This document shows, piece after piece, positions 1 to 11,306 of a stretch of 23,652 nucleotides of DNA. The notes beneath the pieces were generated by a model that ran no database searches, was not told where the DNA came from, and saw nothing but the letters and a program-made list of their open reading frames with translations. Both the position numbers and the translations under genes were made by a program. This DNA is from Chloroflexota bacterium (GTDB lineage Bacteria; Chloroflexota; Dehalococcoidia; Bin125), in NCBI GenBank assembly GCA_027296805.1, contig JAPUIR010000396.1:1-23652 (forward strand), written 5' to 3'. Every line of letters starts with the position of its first letter. Positions within the stretch are counted from its first letter, which is position 1.

Positions 1-2789
1 AGCTTGCGGCGCTCGGCGATGGTGACGCGGACCATTTGGTCCACGCCGGCGGGCAATTCGTCGTGCTCTTCGCGGCGGAAGACGCGGACGTCGAGGACGG
101 TGCCGCGCACGCCGTGGGGGACGCGCAGGGAGGTGTCTTTCACCTCCCGCGCCTTTTCGCCGAAGATGGCGCGCAGGAGTTTCTCTTCGGCGGTGAGTTC
201 GGTTTCGCCTTTGGGCGTGATCTTGCCCACGAGGACGTCGCCGGGGCCGACTTCGGCGCCCACGCGGATCACGCCGCCTTCGTCGAGGTCCCGCAAGGAG
301 TCTTCCCCGACGTTGGGGATGTCGCGGGTGATCTCCTCCGGGCCGAGCTTGGTCTCTCGGGCCTCCACCTCGTGCTTGGAGAGGTGGATGGAGGTGAACT
401 TGTCGTCGCGCACGAGGCGCTCCGAGAGGATGATGGCGTCCTCAAAGTTGTAGCCCTCCCAGGCCATGAAGGCGACGAGGACGCTCTGCCCGAGGGCGAG
501 TTCGCCCTTGTCCGTGGAGGAGGAATCGGCCAGCGGCTGGCCGGCCTTGACCTTTTCGCCGCGGCGGACGATGGGGCGCTGGTTGATGCAGGTGCCTTGG
601 TTGGAGCGCATGAACTTGAGCAGGGGGTAGCGCTTTTCGCCGCTGGCGTATTTGACGACGATTTCGTCGGCGGTGGCGCTGATCACTTCGCCGTTGCTGT
701 CGGCGAGGATGACTTGGCCGGAGTCCCGGGCGGCGGGCCCTTCCATGCCGGAGCCGACCAGGGGCACCTCGGGGCGGAGGAGGGGCACGGCTTGGCGCTG
801 CATGTTGGAACCCATGAGGGCACGGTTGGCGTCGTCGTGTTCCAGGAAGGGGATGAGAGAGGCGGCGACGGAGACGATCTGGCGGGGAGAGACGTCCATG
901 TAGTCGACGCCCTCCGGCTCGACCTCCTCGAAGCGTTCGCCGGCGCGAGCTTCGATGCGTTCCTCGATGAAGTAGCCATCTTCGTCGAGGAGGGCGTTGG
1001 CCTGGGCGACGATGTAGCGATCCTCTTCGTCCGCGGTCAGGTAGACCACTTCAGTGGAGACGACGGGCTTGATGGGGATCGTGTCGATCTCCATGGCCTT
1101 GAAGCGCTCCTGCATGGCGGCGGTGATCTCTTCGCCGGCCTGTCCAACTTTGCCGCCGCGGGGCCCTTCGATGTCCTCACGGAGGATGGAGCCCACGAGG
1201 CGCTTGTCGCTGGGGCTCAGTTCCTTGATCACCGCGCGGTACGGCGTCTGGATAAAGCCGAACTCGTTGATCAGGCCGAAGGTGGCCAGGCTGCCGATGA
1301 GACCGATGTTGGGACCTTCCGGCGTTTCGATGGGACAGATGCGGCCGTAGTGGGAGTGGTGCACGTCTCGCACATCGAAGCCGGCGCGATCGCGGCTGAG
1401 GCCGCCGGGACCGAGGGCGCTGAGGCGTCGTTTGTGGGTGAGCTCCGCCAGCGGGTTGGTTTGGTCCATGAACTGGCTGAGCTGACTGCCGCCGAAGAAC
1501 TCCTTCACGGCGGCCACGACGGGACGGATGTTGATGAGCGCGCTGGGGGTGGCCTGATCGGGGTCCGTGATAGTCATGCGCTCGCGTACGACGCGCTCCA
1601 TGCGCAGGAGGCCGACGCGAACTTGGTTTTGGATCAGCTCGCCGACGGCGCGGACGCGGCGGTTGCCCAAGTGATCGATGTCGTCCGGCTGATCTTCGTT
1701 GTTGTTGATCCGGATCTGCTGCCGGATGATCGTGACGAGGTCGTTCTGGGAGAGGGTGCGCTGCTCAACGTCGGCGTTGGGCAGACGCTTGTTGAGCTTG
1801 TAGCGGCCGACGCGGCCGAGGTCGTAGCGGCGGGGGTTGAAGAAGAGGCTGTCGAGCAGGCCGCGGGCGTTTTCGTGGGTGGGGGGATCGCCGGGGCGAA
1901 GGCGGCGGTAGACCTCCAGCAGGGCCCAGGCCTTGTTGCGCTCTTCGTCTTCGTCCGGAACGGACTCCTTGGCGATGGTGCTGTCCAGGAAGCGGTGGAT
2001 CTCGTGGGTGTCCACCTCTTCGAGCATGGCGCGCACACGTTCGTCCGTGCCGAGCAGGGTTTCGTCCTCAATCTCGGAGTCGGTGTCGATGGCGCGGAGG
2101 AGGGTGGTGACGGGGATCTTGCGCTTGCGATCGACTTTGACGGTGAGGATGTCTTTGCCGCTGGTTTCGAGTTCCAGCCAGGCGCCGCGGTTGGGGATGA
2201 GTTTGGCGGAGCAGAGCTGGCGCCCGGTGGCGGCGTCGAGGGTGGTGGAGAAGTAGACGCCGGGGGAGCGCACGAGCTGGCTGACGACGACGCGCTCGGC
2301 GCCGTTAATAACGAAGGTGCCGTTGCGGGTCATGAGGGGGAAGTCGCCGAAGAAGAGCTCTTGCTCCTTGATCTCGCCCGTTTCCTTGACCACGAGCTGC
2401 ACCATGACGCGCAGGGGTGCGGCGAAGGTCATGTCACGCTGGTGGCACTCATGCTCCGAGTAGCGGGGCGCGATGCGGGCCAGAAGTTCGTCGAAGTCGA
2501 GGCCTTCGACGTCGGCACGTTGGAGGTCGCCGAGGCGATACTCGCCGAAGACCAGTTCCATGCGGTTGCCGGTGAAGTCCTGAATGGGGGTGACTTCGCT
2601 GAGCAGTTCCCGCAGGCCCTCCTGCAGGAACCAGCGATAGGAATCGAGCTGGAGGCGGATGAGATTGGGCATCTCTTCCATCTCGGTGATGCTGGAATAG
2701 TTCCGCCGCTCCTCGGGAATGAGGATGCGGGGAACGAGGTCGACGGAGGTCGAGGCACCAGAAGAGGAGGAGGGAGTGGCGGTGGTCAT
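1..2789 (-). CDS. rpoB: DNA-directed RNA polymerase subunit beta (3' end cut by window)
   Basis: RpoB forms the catalytic core of RNA polymerase together with RpoC. The reverse strand reads open for 929 codons from an ATG at 2789 and runs off the left edge, so roughly the last fifth of the protein is missing. That part would include the GDKMAGRHGNKG active-site segment, which should follow immediately after the last visible residues (VTIAERRK). N-terminal hallmarks are [13 protein letters not shown], the LQLDSYRWF segment and [17 protein letters not shown] with RSPGVYF. The rifampicin region is clear ([19 protein letters not shown], then [10 protein letters not shown]); its His is residue 452, matching E. 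coli His526. Residue 448, matching E. coli Ser522, is Ala. A GGAG twelve bases upstream supports the chosen start. It is transcribed away from prs, with rpoC expected downstream. Identity is not in doubt. Confidence 0.98.
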   Translation of the reverse strand, partial: MTTATPSSSSGASTSVDLVPRILIPEERRNYSSITEMEEMPNLIRLQLDSYRWFLQEGLRELLSEVTPIQDFTGNRMELVFGEYRLGDLQRADVEGLDFDELLARIAPRYSEHECHQRDMTFAAPLRVMVQLVVKETGEIKEQELFFGDFPLMTRNGTFVINGAERVVVSQLVRSPGVYFSTTLDAATGRQLCSAKLIPNRGAWLELETSGKDILTVKVDRKRKIPVTTLLRAIDTDSEIEDETLLGTDERVRAMLEEVDTHEIHRFLDSTIAKESVPDEDEERNKAWALLEVYRRLRPGDPPTHENARGLLDSLFFNPRRYDLGRVGRYKLNKRLPNADVEQRTLSQNDLVTIIRQQIRINNNEDQPDDIDHLGNRRVRAVGELIQNQVRVGLLRMERVVRERMTITDPDQATPSALINIRPVVAAVKEFFGGSQLSQFMDQTNPLAELTHKRRLSALGPGGLSRDRAGFDVRDVHHSHYGRICPIETPEGPNIGLIGSLATFGLINEFGFIQTPYRAVIKELSPSDKRLVGSILREDIEGPRGGKVGQAGEEITAAMQERFKAMEIDTIPIKPVVSTEVVYLTADEEDRYIVAQANALLDEDGYFIEERIEARAGERFEEVEPEGVDYMDVSPRQIVSVAASLIPFLEHDDANRALMGSNMQRQAVPLLRPEVPLVGSGMEGPAARDSGQVILADSNGEVISATADEIVVKYASGEKRYPLLKFMRSNQGTCINQRPIVRRGEKVKAGQPLADSSSTDKGELALGQSVLVAFMAWEGYNFEDAIILSERLVRDDKFTSIHLSKHEVEARETKLGPEEITRDIPNVGEDSLRDLDEGGVIRVGAEVGPGDVLVGKITPKGETELTAEEKLLRAIFGEKAREVKDTSLRVPHGVRGTVLDVRVFRREEHDELPAGVDQMVRVTIAERRK

Positions 2790-2859
2790 TGTGGTGGCAC
2801 GCTCCTAACAGTCGCTGACACGTGGGTGATCGATCGAGATCGCTCTCGAACGAGGCCGC

Positions 2860-2882
2860 CACCTTCGGTCGGCCCGAAGGTG
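2860..2882 (-). promoter_or_regulatory. Perfect 9-bp hairpin in rpoB leader
   Basis: CACCTTCGG (2860-2868) and CCGAAGGTG (2874-2882) are perfect inverted repeats around a 5-base loop. They lie about 70 bases before the rpoB start codon. No T-run follows in the rpoB direction, so this is not an ordinary terminator. It could stabilise the mRNA or shape a leader fold. Confidence 0.5.
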
Positions 2883-3070
2883 ATGCGGTGAGTCTTATGC
2901 GGTGGTCTGGAAGTGCTGGGCGAGGCCAATATCCGGCGGCCCGGCAAGCCGGGCGGCAGAGGCAACCGAGGTTGGGAACGGAACGAGGGAGGGTGTCACG
3001 AGATTTCGACTCTTCCTCACGCTGATCAACGCTGCCCTGGCGTGGGCGCCCCTCGGATGGGGACGCGCAG

Positions 3071-3090
3071 AAACCCCCGAGGGACGGGGG
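3071..3090 (-). terminator. Weak terminator-like hairpin early in rpoB leader (possible attenuator)
   Basis: On the rpoB-sense strand a 6-bp stem of only G and C (CCCCCG/CGGGGG) with a 5-base loop is followed by TTT. It sits about 50 to 70 bases after the predicted transcription start. The T-run is short, so full termination is unlikely, but pausing or attenuation is possible. Confidence 0.3.
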
Positions 3091-3146
3091 GTGCCAGCCG
3101 TCTTCGATGGATGAAGATGCAATTTGGGCATGCGTAGCCGAACGCT

Positions 3147-3176
3147 AGTGTACATCTGGTAGCCAAACCTCGTCAA
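3147..3176 (-). promoter_or_regulatory. Predicted sigma-70-type promoter of rpoB
   Basis: On the minus strand a -35 element TTGACG (3176-3171) is followed, after an 18-base spacer, by a -10 element TACACT (3152-3147). The predicted start is near 3140, giving the long leader described separately. The hexamers match the consensus at 5/6 and 4/6. It stands out in an otherwise GC-rich stretch and points at rpoB. Confidence 0.55.
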
Positions 3177-3187
3177 CGCTCAGAAAG

Positions 3188-3242
3188 TGACTGGATAACG
3201 CTGTGTCGCCGTTATCTCGACTGGAAAACGCGGATTCGCCGT
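3188..3242. repeat. Pair of imperfect 25-base direct repeats between rpoB and prs
   Basis: The segments 3188-3212 and 3218-3242 share GACTGGA-AACGC and end in TCGCCGT, with about five mismatches over 25 bases. Their spacing is 30 bases, close to three helical turns. They lie between the divergent rpoB and prs promoters. A protein-binding role is inferred from position and phasing only. Confidence 0.4.
3194..3216. promoter_or_regulatory. Perfect inverted repeat, candidate operator
   Basis: GATAACG (3194-3200) and CGTTATC (3210-3216) form perfect 7-base arms around a 9-base spacer, typical in size for a dimeric regulator site. It lies upstream of both divergent promoters: its centre is about 65 bases before the predicted rpoB start and about 100 bases before the predicted prs start. 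I do not recognise the regulator. Confidence 0.45.
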
Positions 3243-3270
3243 GCGCGGGCGCTTCGAGTATCGATCCAGC

Positions 3271-3299
3271 TTGCCCCGGCCCGGTGGGCCGCTGATAAT
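3271..3299 (+). promoter_or_regulatory. Predicted promoter of prs
   Basis: TTGCCC (3271-3276) and GATAAT (3294-3299) are separated by exactly 17 bases, matching the sigma-70 consensus at 4/6 and 5/6. The predicted start near 3306 leaves a leader of about 80 bases before the preferred prs start codon. Confidence 0.5.
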
Positions 3300-3386
3300 T
3301 CAGGTGCATCCGGCAATCCGAGCGAGACGGACTCGGGGCCGAAGGTGGGGCGCTTGTCGTCCGGTGCCGTAGAGAGCAGGCGGGCA

Positions 3387-4337
3387 GTGGATTTGCACGA
3401 GCCGACGGTGTTCTCGGGGACGGCCCACCCGGAGCTGACGGCGCGAATCTGCGAGTATATGGGCCATTCGGTGGGTTCTGCGGACGTTTTCGAGTTCTCC
3501 AATGGCAATATCTTCGTGCAGTTGCGTGAGAACGTGCGAGAGCGCGATGTCTTCATCGTGCAACCGGCGGCGCATCCCGTGAATCAATCGTTCATGGAGC
3601 TGTTGATCATGATCGACGCGGTGCGTCGGGCCAGCGCGGGCCGGATTACCGCCGTGATCCCTTACTACTGGTACGGCCGGTCCGATAAGAAGGATCAGCC
3701 GCGAGTGCCAATCACAGCACGTTTGGTGGCGAACCTGATCGAGACGGCGGGGGCCGATCGGGTGCTGATGATGGATCTGCACGCGGGCCAGATCCAGGGC
3801 TTCTTCAACATCCGAACCGACGAGCTGAGCAGCCTCGACCTGCTGGGGAGCTATTTCGCGGAGCGGGAATTCCAGGGGGTGGTGGTCGCGCCCGACCTCG
3901 GCGCGGCGAAGCGAGCACGCAACCTGGCCGACATGCTGAAGGCGCCGCTGGCGCTCTCGGAGAAGCGCCGGATATCGAACGATGACTCCGCCGAGTTGCT
4001 GAACCTGATCGGTGAGGTAGACGGGCAGGATGTGTTGATCATCGATGATGAGGTGGACACGGCGGGGACCCTGGTGAAGGTGGCGGATCTGCTCAAAAGG
4101 AAAGGGGCGCTGGACGTGTACGGCGCGATGACGCACGGGGTGCTGTCGGGGCAGGCGATTGAGGCGATCGAAGCGAGCCCGATCAAGGAGCTCGTGATCA
4201 CGGACACGCTGCCGCAGCCGCGCGCGAAACAGAGCCGGAAGATCTCGACGGTGAGTGTGGCGCCGCTGCTGGGTGAGGCGATCAGCCGAATCCACGACGG
4301 GCGCTCGGTGGGGGAGCTGTTCGACCACCACGGCTGA
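3387..4337 (+). CDS. prs: Ribose-phosphate pyrophosphokinase (PRPP synthetase)
   Basis: This enzyme transfers pyrophosphate from ATP to ribose 5-phosphate. The product, PRPP, is the precursor of purines, pyrimidines, NAD, His and Trp. Visible signatures from the GTG at 3387 (316 aa, the usual family length) are the N-terminal VFSGTAHPEL, the GRSDKKDQPRVPI segment (residues 97-109), DLHAGQIQGFF (130-140), the flexible catalytic loop EKRR (192-195) and the PRPP-binding loop DDEVDTAGT (220-228). The frame is also open from a GTG at 3345, which would add 14 residues. I prefer 3387 because homologues begin about eight residues before FSG, but neither start has a strong ribosome binding site. It is transcribed divergently from rpoB and is followed by secA after 144 bases. 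Confidence 0.95.
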   Translation: MDLHEPTVFSGTAHPELTARICEYMGHSVGSADVFEFSNGNIFVQLRENVRERDVFIVQPAAHPVNQSFMELLIMIDAVRRASAGRITAVIPYYWYGRSDKKDQPRVPITARLVANLIETAGADRVLMMDLHAGQIQGFFNIRTDELSSLDLLGSYFAEREFQGVVVAPDLGAAKRARNLADMLKAPLALSEKRRISNDDSAELLNLIGEVDGQDVLIIDDEVDTAGTLVKVADLLKRKGALDVYGAMTHGVLSGQAIEAIEASPIKELVITDTLPQPRAKQSRKISTVSVAPLLGEAISRIHDGRSVGELFDHHG

Positions 4338-4366
4338 GCCGGCGTCGCGGTCGTGCAAGAGTTTTC

Positions 4367-4387
4367 CCAGACGTGATACGTGTCTGG
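4367..4387. promoter_or_regulatory. Inverted repeat in the prs-secA gap
   Basis: CCAGAC (4367-4372) and GTCTGG (4382-4387) flank a 9-base spacer. The Ts lie on the 5' side (4362-4365), so this is not a plus-strand intrinsic terminator. It may be an mRNA hairpin or a binding site. I see no convincing separate secA promoter in this gap. Confidence 0.3.
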
Positions 4388-4481
4388 CGCACGCGGGACG
4401 CGGCGGGGGTTATTGTGGAAGTGTGGATCGCTGCGCGTCGCGCGCTCCTGGGGGAGCGAAGGCCGCGCTGGCAGGGATGTT

Positions 4482-7310
<2,829 letters not shown>

Positions 7311-7311
7311 C

Positions 7312-8109
7312 GTGAGCGACGAAACGACCAGTCCGGAGCCCGACGAGCAGCAGCGGCCCAGCGCGCTTCTCAACCACGATGCGCAAGAGCGGGTGGAGGA
7401 CTTCCTGCTCGCCGTCCGGGGCGGGCGGCCATGGTTCGAGGTCCTGTTGGAGACGGTGGAGGCCTGGGAGGTGCCGGTGGAGGTGACGGAGGAGCGGGAG
7501 TATCGCTACCTCTACGGGGGCGAGGCGTTCGATTGGTTGGTGCTGGCGCAACGGCTCTGCGACGCGGGGGCGGACGCGGGACTCATTCCGCGAGCCTCCG
7601 TGGATGCACTGCTGCTGGAGGAGCAGCTTCCGGAGCGGATGGAGGAGGAGGAGTTCAAGGAGCGGATCGGTCCGGCGAAGTATCGTGCCCACCTCAACTT
7701 CATCTACGGCGTGCGGTTGGAAGAGGCGCTGCAGCTCAGCGTGGAGCTGCGGATCCAAAAGGAGCGCGGGGGCGGATTGCTGGCGCACGACCGTCGCTGG
7801 GATCCGATGAATGACGTGTTCAGCCGGATCTACGGCAGTGATCGGGACACCTTGTTGCACGAGTTCCGCGAGGCGAGTGGACGGCTGCAGGTGAACCGGA
7901 TCAGCCTGACGGAGTTGACGGACTTCACGTATTGGCTCTTCAAGCGGCGGGTGACGGTGCAGGATCCGGCCCGGGTGGCGAGTGATACGCGGCTGGCCAT
8001 GCTCACGCTGCAGGACTTGCAAGAGCTGAAGCGGGCGCGGACCGGCGGCGGCGTGGTAGCGGGGGCCAACATCAAAATCGTCGATACGGTGGCTGTACCC
8101 ACGCGCTAG
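7312..8109 (+). CDS. Hypothetical acidic helical protein downstream of secA
   Basis: I do not recognise this family. The GTG at 7312 lies one base after the secA stop and gives 265 residues; the frame also extends upstream to 7237 inside secA, giving an Arg-rich N-terminus that looks like read-through of the secA tail. The protein is soluble-looking, with no signal peptide or membrane segment. It is rich in Glu, Leu and Arg and probably mostly helical, with a strongly acidic stretch (ERMEEEEFKERIG) in the middle. There is a single Cys and no obvious metal or nucleotide motif. An intrinsic terminator follows directly, so it is likely the last gene of a prs/secA transcript. Codon pattern and base composition match its neighbours, which supports a real native gene. 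Confidence 0.8.
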   Translation: MSDETTSPEPDEQQRPSALLNHDAQERVEDFLLAVRGGRPWFEVLLETVEAWEVPVEVTEEREYRYLYGGEAFDWLVLAQRLCDAGADAGLIPRASVDALLLEEQLPERMEEEEFKERIGPAKYRAHLNFIYGVRLEEALQLSVELRIQKERGGGLLAHDRRWDPMNDVFSRIYGSDRDTLLHEFREASGRLQVNRISLTELTDFTYWLFKRRVTVQDPARVASDTRLAMLTLQDLQELKRARTGGGVVAGANIKIVDTVAVPTR

Positions 8110-8136
8110 CCGGCGGCGCGCCCGGATCGATCCGCG

Positions 8137-8161
8137 ACGCGCCGCTGAGCGGCGCGTTTTT
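8137..8161 (+). terminator. Intrinsic terminator after the secA-linked gene
   Basis: A perfect 9-bp stem (ACGCGCCGC/GCGGCGCGT) with a 3-base TGA loop is followed by a run of Ts reaching 8161. It lies 28 bases after the stop codon of the preceding gene and before valS. This is the clearest intrinsic terminator in the window and separates the prs-secA unit from valS. Confidence 0.85.
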
Positions 8162-8237
8162 CATTGGGCCGCAGAGCCAAGCCGGGGTGCGATTTAGGAT
8201 GCGAGTGGCCCCGGGAAGCAACGAAGCGAGTGACGAT

Positions 8238-11057
8238 GTGACGACGAATCGAACGTCGGAGATGCCAAAGACATACGACCCCGGGGCGGTGGAAGACCGC
8301 ATCTACGCGATGTGGGAAGCCAGCGGGCACTTCCGCGCGAGCGGCAGAGGCGAGCCGTTCACGATCATTATGCCGCCCGCCAACGTGACGGGAGCGCTGC
8401 ACTTGGGGCACGCGCTGACGTTCACGATCGAGGACCTCTTGACCCGGCACCACCGCATGCTGGGCGACGACACGCTGTGGCTGCCGGGGCTCGACCACGC
8501 GGGGATCGCGACCCAGAGCGTGGTGGAGAGCGAGCTGGCGAAGGAAGGGCTGACGCGCCACGACTTGGGACGGGAGGCGTTCGTAGAGCGGGTGTGGGCC
8601 TGGGTGGGGCGCTATCGCTCCCGGATCGAAACGCAACTGCGGAAGATGGGGATGTCGGCGGACTGGGAGCGGACGATCTTCACGCTGGACGCGGGGCCGC
8701 GGGAGGCGGTGCGGCGGACGTTCGTGCGGATGCACGCGGACGGGAAGATCTACCGAGGACATCGGATCATCAACTGGGATCCGGAGATGCGCACGGCGGT
8801 CTCGGATCTGGAGGTGGAGCATGAGGAGGTGCAGGGACATCTCTGGCACGTGCGCTACCCGTTCGTGGATGAGGCCGGGACGGAACTCGAGGGCGGCGTG
8901 GTGATCGCGACGACGCGGCCGGAGACGATCCCGGCGGATGTGGCGTTGGCGGTGCACCCGAAGGATGAGCGTTATCAGGACGTGGTGGGCAGGCGGGTGC
9001 GGGTGCCGTTGCCGGGCTTCACGCGGGCGATCCCGATCGTGGCGGACGCGGCGGTGGAGATGGAGTTCGGCACGGGGGCGCTGAAGATCACGCCGGGCCA
9101 CGACCCGCTGGACTTCGAGATCGGCGAGCGCCAGGGGCTGGAAACGATCCGGGCGATCGATTGGGACGGGACGATGACGGCGGAGGCGGGGCTCTACGTG
9201 GGCATGGATCGGGTCGAGGCGCGGGATCGGGTGGCGGCGGATCTGGAGGCGGGCGGGTATGTGGTGAAGGTGGAGGACTACACGCACTCGGTGGGGCACT
9301 CGCAGCGCAGCGGGACGGTGGTGGAGCCGTTGGTCAGCACGCAGTGGTTCGCGGACATGGACGCGTTGGCGGTGCAGGCGGCGGCGGTCGTGCGGGAGGG
9401 GAAGATGCGGATCGTGCCGCAGCACTTCGCCAAGGTGTATCTGCAATGGATGGATAACATCCGGCCCTGGTGCATCAGCCGGCAGTTGTGGTGGGGGCAC
9501 CGGATTCCGGCCTGGTACTGCCTGCGCTGCGACGCGGACCAGATCCAGATCAGCGTGCCGCGGCCCGACGCGGAGCCGATCGCCGGCAGCGTGGCGGAGG
9601 TGATCGCGCGGGGGCTGGGGTACGAGGAGGTGCTGCGCCTGGCGACGGATGTGACGGTGGGTGAAGGAGCCTCGGCGATCGTGAGCGAGAGCGATCCCGC
9701 CATCGATGCCTGCCCGCAGTGCGGCGAGGGTCCACTGATGCAGGATCCGGACGTGCTGGACACGTGGTTCAGCAGCGGGCTGTGGCCACACTCGACACTG
9801 GGTTGGCCGGAGCAGACGGAGGCGCTGGGGCGGTACTACCCGTCGCAGGTGATGGAGACGGGCTACGACATTCTCTTCTTTTGGGTGGCGCGGATGGTGA
9901 TGCTGTCGCTCTACAACATGGAGGGTGGGGAGCCGCCGTTCGCCACGGTTTATCTGCACGGGATGGTGCGCGACCCGCAGGGTCGCAAGATGAGCAAGAG
10001 CCTGGGCAATTCGGTCGATCCGCTGGAAGCGGCGGAAAAGTACGGCACGGACGCGCTGCGCTTCACGCTGGCGACGGGCTCTTCGCCGGGCAACGACATG
10101 AAGCTGACCGCTGAGCGGCTGGAGGGCGGGCGCAACTTCGCCAACAAGCTGTGGAACGGCGCGCGCTTCGTGATCGGTGAGTTGGGCGAGCGGGAGGTGT
10201 CCGCGCCGGCGCGGGATCTGGAGCTGGCGCTGGAGGACCGCTGGATCCTGTCGCGGGTGCACCGCCTGTGTGCCTCCGTCGATGCGCTGATGGCGCAGTT
10301 CCAACTGGGGGAGGCGGGACGGCAGATCAACGACTTCCTGTGGTCAGAGTTTTTCGACTGGTATGTGGAGGCGAGCAAGGTGCGGCTCCGGCAGGGCGAC
10401 GAGACGCCGCTGGCGGTGTTGGCGCACGTGCTGGATCTGGGGCTGCGCCTGCTGCACCCCTACATGCCCTTCGTGACGGAGGAGATCTGGCAGCAGTTGC
10501 GGCCGCGGCTTGCGGGGGAGGAAGCGGAGGCGCTGATCGTGGCGGCGTATCCGCTGGGCGATCCGGGCTGGCTGGACGATGAGGCGGAGGCGAACTTCGA
10601 GGCCTTGCAGGACGCGGTACGCGCGATCCGCCAGGTGCGGTCGGATCGCAGCGTGGAGCCGGGACGTTACATCGAGGCGTACGTGGTGGACAAGGCCGGA
10701 TCAGGGGCTTTGGCGCAACGCCAGGCGGTGATAGAGACACTGGCACGGGCGCGTCCACTGCATGTGGTCGCGACGCGCGCGGAGGCGCCGACGGAACAGG
10801 TCGTTACGCAGTTGCTGGATCGGGTGGAGATCGTGCTTCCGCTCGGGGGGTTGGTCGATCTGGATGCGGAGCGGGACCGGATCGCGAAGGCGATCGCGGA
10901 CGCGGAGGAGTACCTGGGGCGTCTGCAGGGGAAGCTGGGGAACGCCGGATTCCGAGACAAGGCGCCGCGCGAGGTCGTGGAGCGGGAGGAGCAGAAAGCG
11001 GCGGAGACGGAGGTCCGAATCCGCGCCTTGCAGGCGGAATTGGGTCAGTTCGGTTAG
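8238..11057 (+). CDS. valS: Valine--tRNA ligase
   Basis: ValRS charges tRNA-Val and hydrolyses mischarged Thr. From the GTG at 8238 (939 aa) it shows the class I motif HLGH in NVTGALHLGHAL (residues 55-58), WLPGLDHAGIATQ, an editing domain with TTRPETI and GTGALKITPGHDP, WCISRQLWWGHRIPAWYC, LDTWFSSGLWPHSTLGWP, the KMSKS loop (584-588), and a C-terminal coiled-coil tRNA arm starting near LDAERDRIAKAI. Four Cys in two CxxC pairs (428/431 and 492/495) resemble the zinc knuckle of Thermus-type ValRS but are 60 residues apart. Starts at 8187, 8199 and 8262 are also in frame; none has a good ribosome binding site, so the N-terminus is uncertain by up to about 17 residues. A terminator lies upstream and the nuo promoter downstream, so it appears to be a single-gene unit. 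Confidence 0.97.
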   Translation: MTTNRTSEMPKTYDPGAVEDRIYAMWEASGHFRASGRGEPFTIIMPPANVTGALHLGHALTFTIEDLLTRHHRMLGDDTLWLPGLDHAGIATQSVVESELAKEGLTRHDLGREAFVERVWAWVGRYRSRIETQLRKMGMSADWERTIFTLDAGPREAVRRTFVRMHADGKIYRGHRIINWDPEMRTAVSDLEVEHEEVQGHLWHVRYPFVDEAGTELEGGVVIATTRPETIPADVALAVHPKDERYQDVVGRRVRVPLPGFTRAIPIVADAAVEMEFGTGALKITPGHDPLDFEIGERQGLETIRAIDWDGTMTAEAGLYVGMDRVEARDRVAADLEAGGYVVKVEDYTHSVGHSQRSGTVVEPLVSTQWFADMDALAVQAAAVVREGKMRIVPQHFAKVYLQWMDNIRPWCISRQLWWGHRIPAWYCLRCDADQIQISVPRPDAEPIAGSVAEVIARGLGYEEVLRLATDVTVGEGASAIVSESDPAIDACPQCGEGPLMQDPDVLDTWFSSGLWPHSTLGWPEQTEALGRYYPSQVMETGYDILFFWVARMVMLSLYNMEGGEPPFATVYLHGMVRDPQGRKMSKSLGNSVDPLEAAEKYGTDALRFTLATGSSPGNDMKLTAERLEGGRNFANKLWNGARFVIGELGEREVSAPARDLELALEDRWILSRVHRLCASVDALMAQFQLGEAGRQINDFLWSEFFDWYVEASKVRLRQGDETPLAVLAHVLDLGLRLLHPYMPFVTEEIWQQLRPRLAGEEAEALIVAAYPLGDPGWLDDEAEANFEALQDAVRAIRQVRSDRSVEPGRYIEAYVVDKAGSGALAQRQAVIETLARARPLHVVATRAEAPTEQVVTQLLDRVEIVLPLGGLVDLDAERDRIAKAIADAEEYLGRLQGKLGNAGFRDKAPREVVEREEQKAAETEVRIRALQAELGQFG

Positions 11058-11140
11058 AGGCCAGGCGCGGCGCCGGCACCGGCAGCAGGCCTGCGAGCGA
11101 GACGCTGCGGTGGACCGCTCCCGGCGCACGCGCGGTCGCG

Positions 11141-11169
11141 TTGACACCCCCCGGATCGCTGCATACGAT
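11141..11169 (+). promoter_or_regulatory. Predicted sigma-70-type promoter of the nuo operon
   Basis: A perfect TTGACA (11141-11146) is followed after exactly 17 bases by TACGAT (11164-11169). Transcription would begin near 11176, leaving a leader of about 130 bases before nuoA. This is the best match to the housekeeping consensus in the window. Confidence 0.7.
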
Positions 11170-11267
11170 CCGGTTTGCGCCGAAAGGCACAATCGCTCCG
11201 CCGCGTAATCCGCGGCCCGCGTGTTCGCGGGGCGGGGCGGTGACTCGGGCCCTGATGCTCGGGTCGA

Positions 11268-11288
11268 TCGGCGACGCACGATCGCCGA
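11268..11288 (+). promoter_or_regulatory. Hairpin just before the nuoA ribosome binding site
   Basis: TCGGCGA (11268-11274) and TCGCCGA (11282-11288) pair around a 7-base loop, ending six bases before the GGAGG (11295-11299) of nuoA. It could influence translation initiation of the operon; that role is inferred. Confidence 0.35.
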
Positions 11289-11306
11289 GATCCCGGAGGC
11301 CCCGAC

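Larger units (their letters stand above)
2790..3140 (-). promoter_or_regulatory. Long structured 5' leader of rpoB
   Basis: About 350 bases separate the predicted rpoB transcription start (near 3140) from its start codon, and I find no convincing gene in them on either strand. In transcript order there are several GC-rich inverted repeats: CCCCCG/CGGGGG (3090-3074) followed by three Ts, a bulged CCCC/GGGG plus GCG/CGC stem (3066-3046), GCCCGGC-AA-GCCGGGC (2954-2939), and a 9-bp stem with 5-base loop (2882-2860). The pairings are read directly from the sequence; a regulatory role is inferred. I could not match the region to a known riboswitch or to the L10-type leader. Confidence 0.45.

Noticed and set aside
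36..2891. A 951-codon open frame on the plus strand across rpoB
   Set aside because: It is antisense to rpoB, which has unmistakable motifs on the minus strand. Its translation is a low-complexity Gly/Ala/Asp/Val-rich sequence typical of an antisense frame in GC-rich DNA.
2902..3137. Short plus-strand frames in the rpoB-prs gap (70 and 74 codons)
   Set aside because: They have no ribosome binding site, overlap each other in different frames, and lie over hairpin-rich leader sequence of rpoB; neither resembles a known protein.
4367..4387. Intrinsic terminator between prs and secA
   Set aside because: The T-run is on the wrong side of the inverted repeat for the plus strand.
4380..4481. 34-residue N-terminal extension of SecA
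   Set aside because: SecA homology starts at MGLLNRAKKMIGDPNE; the upstream part is Arg/Gly/Trp-rich and unlike SecA.
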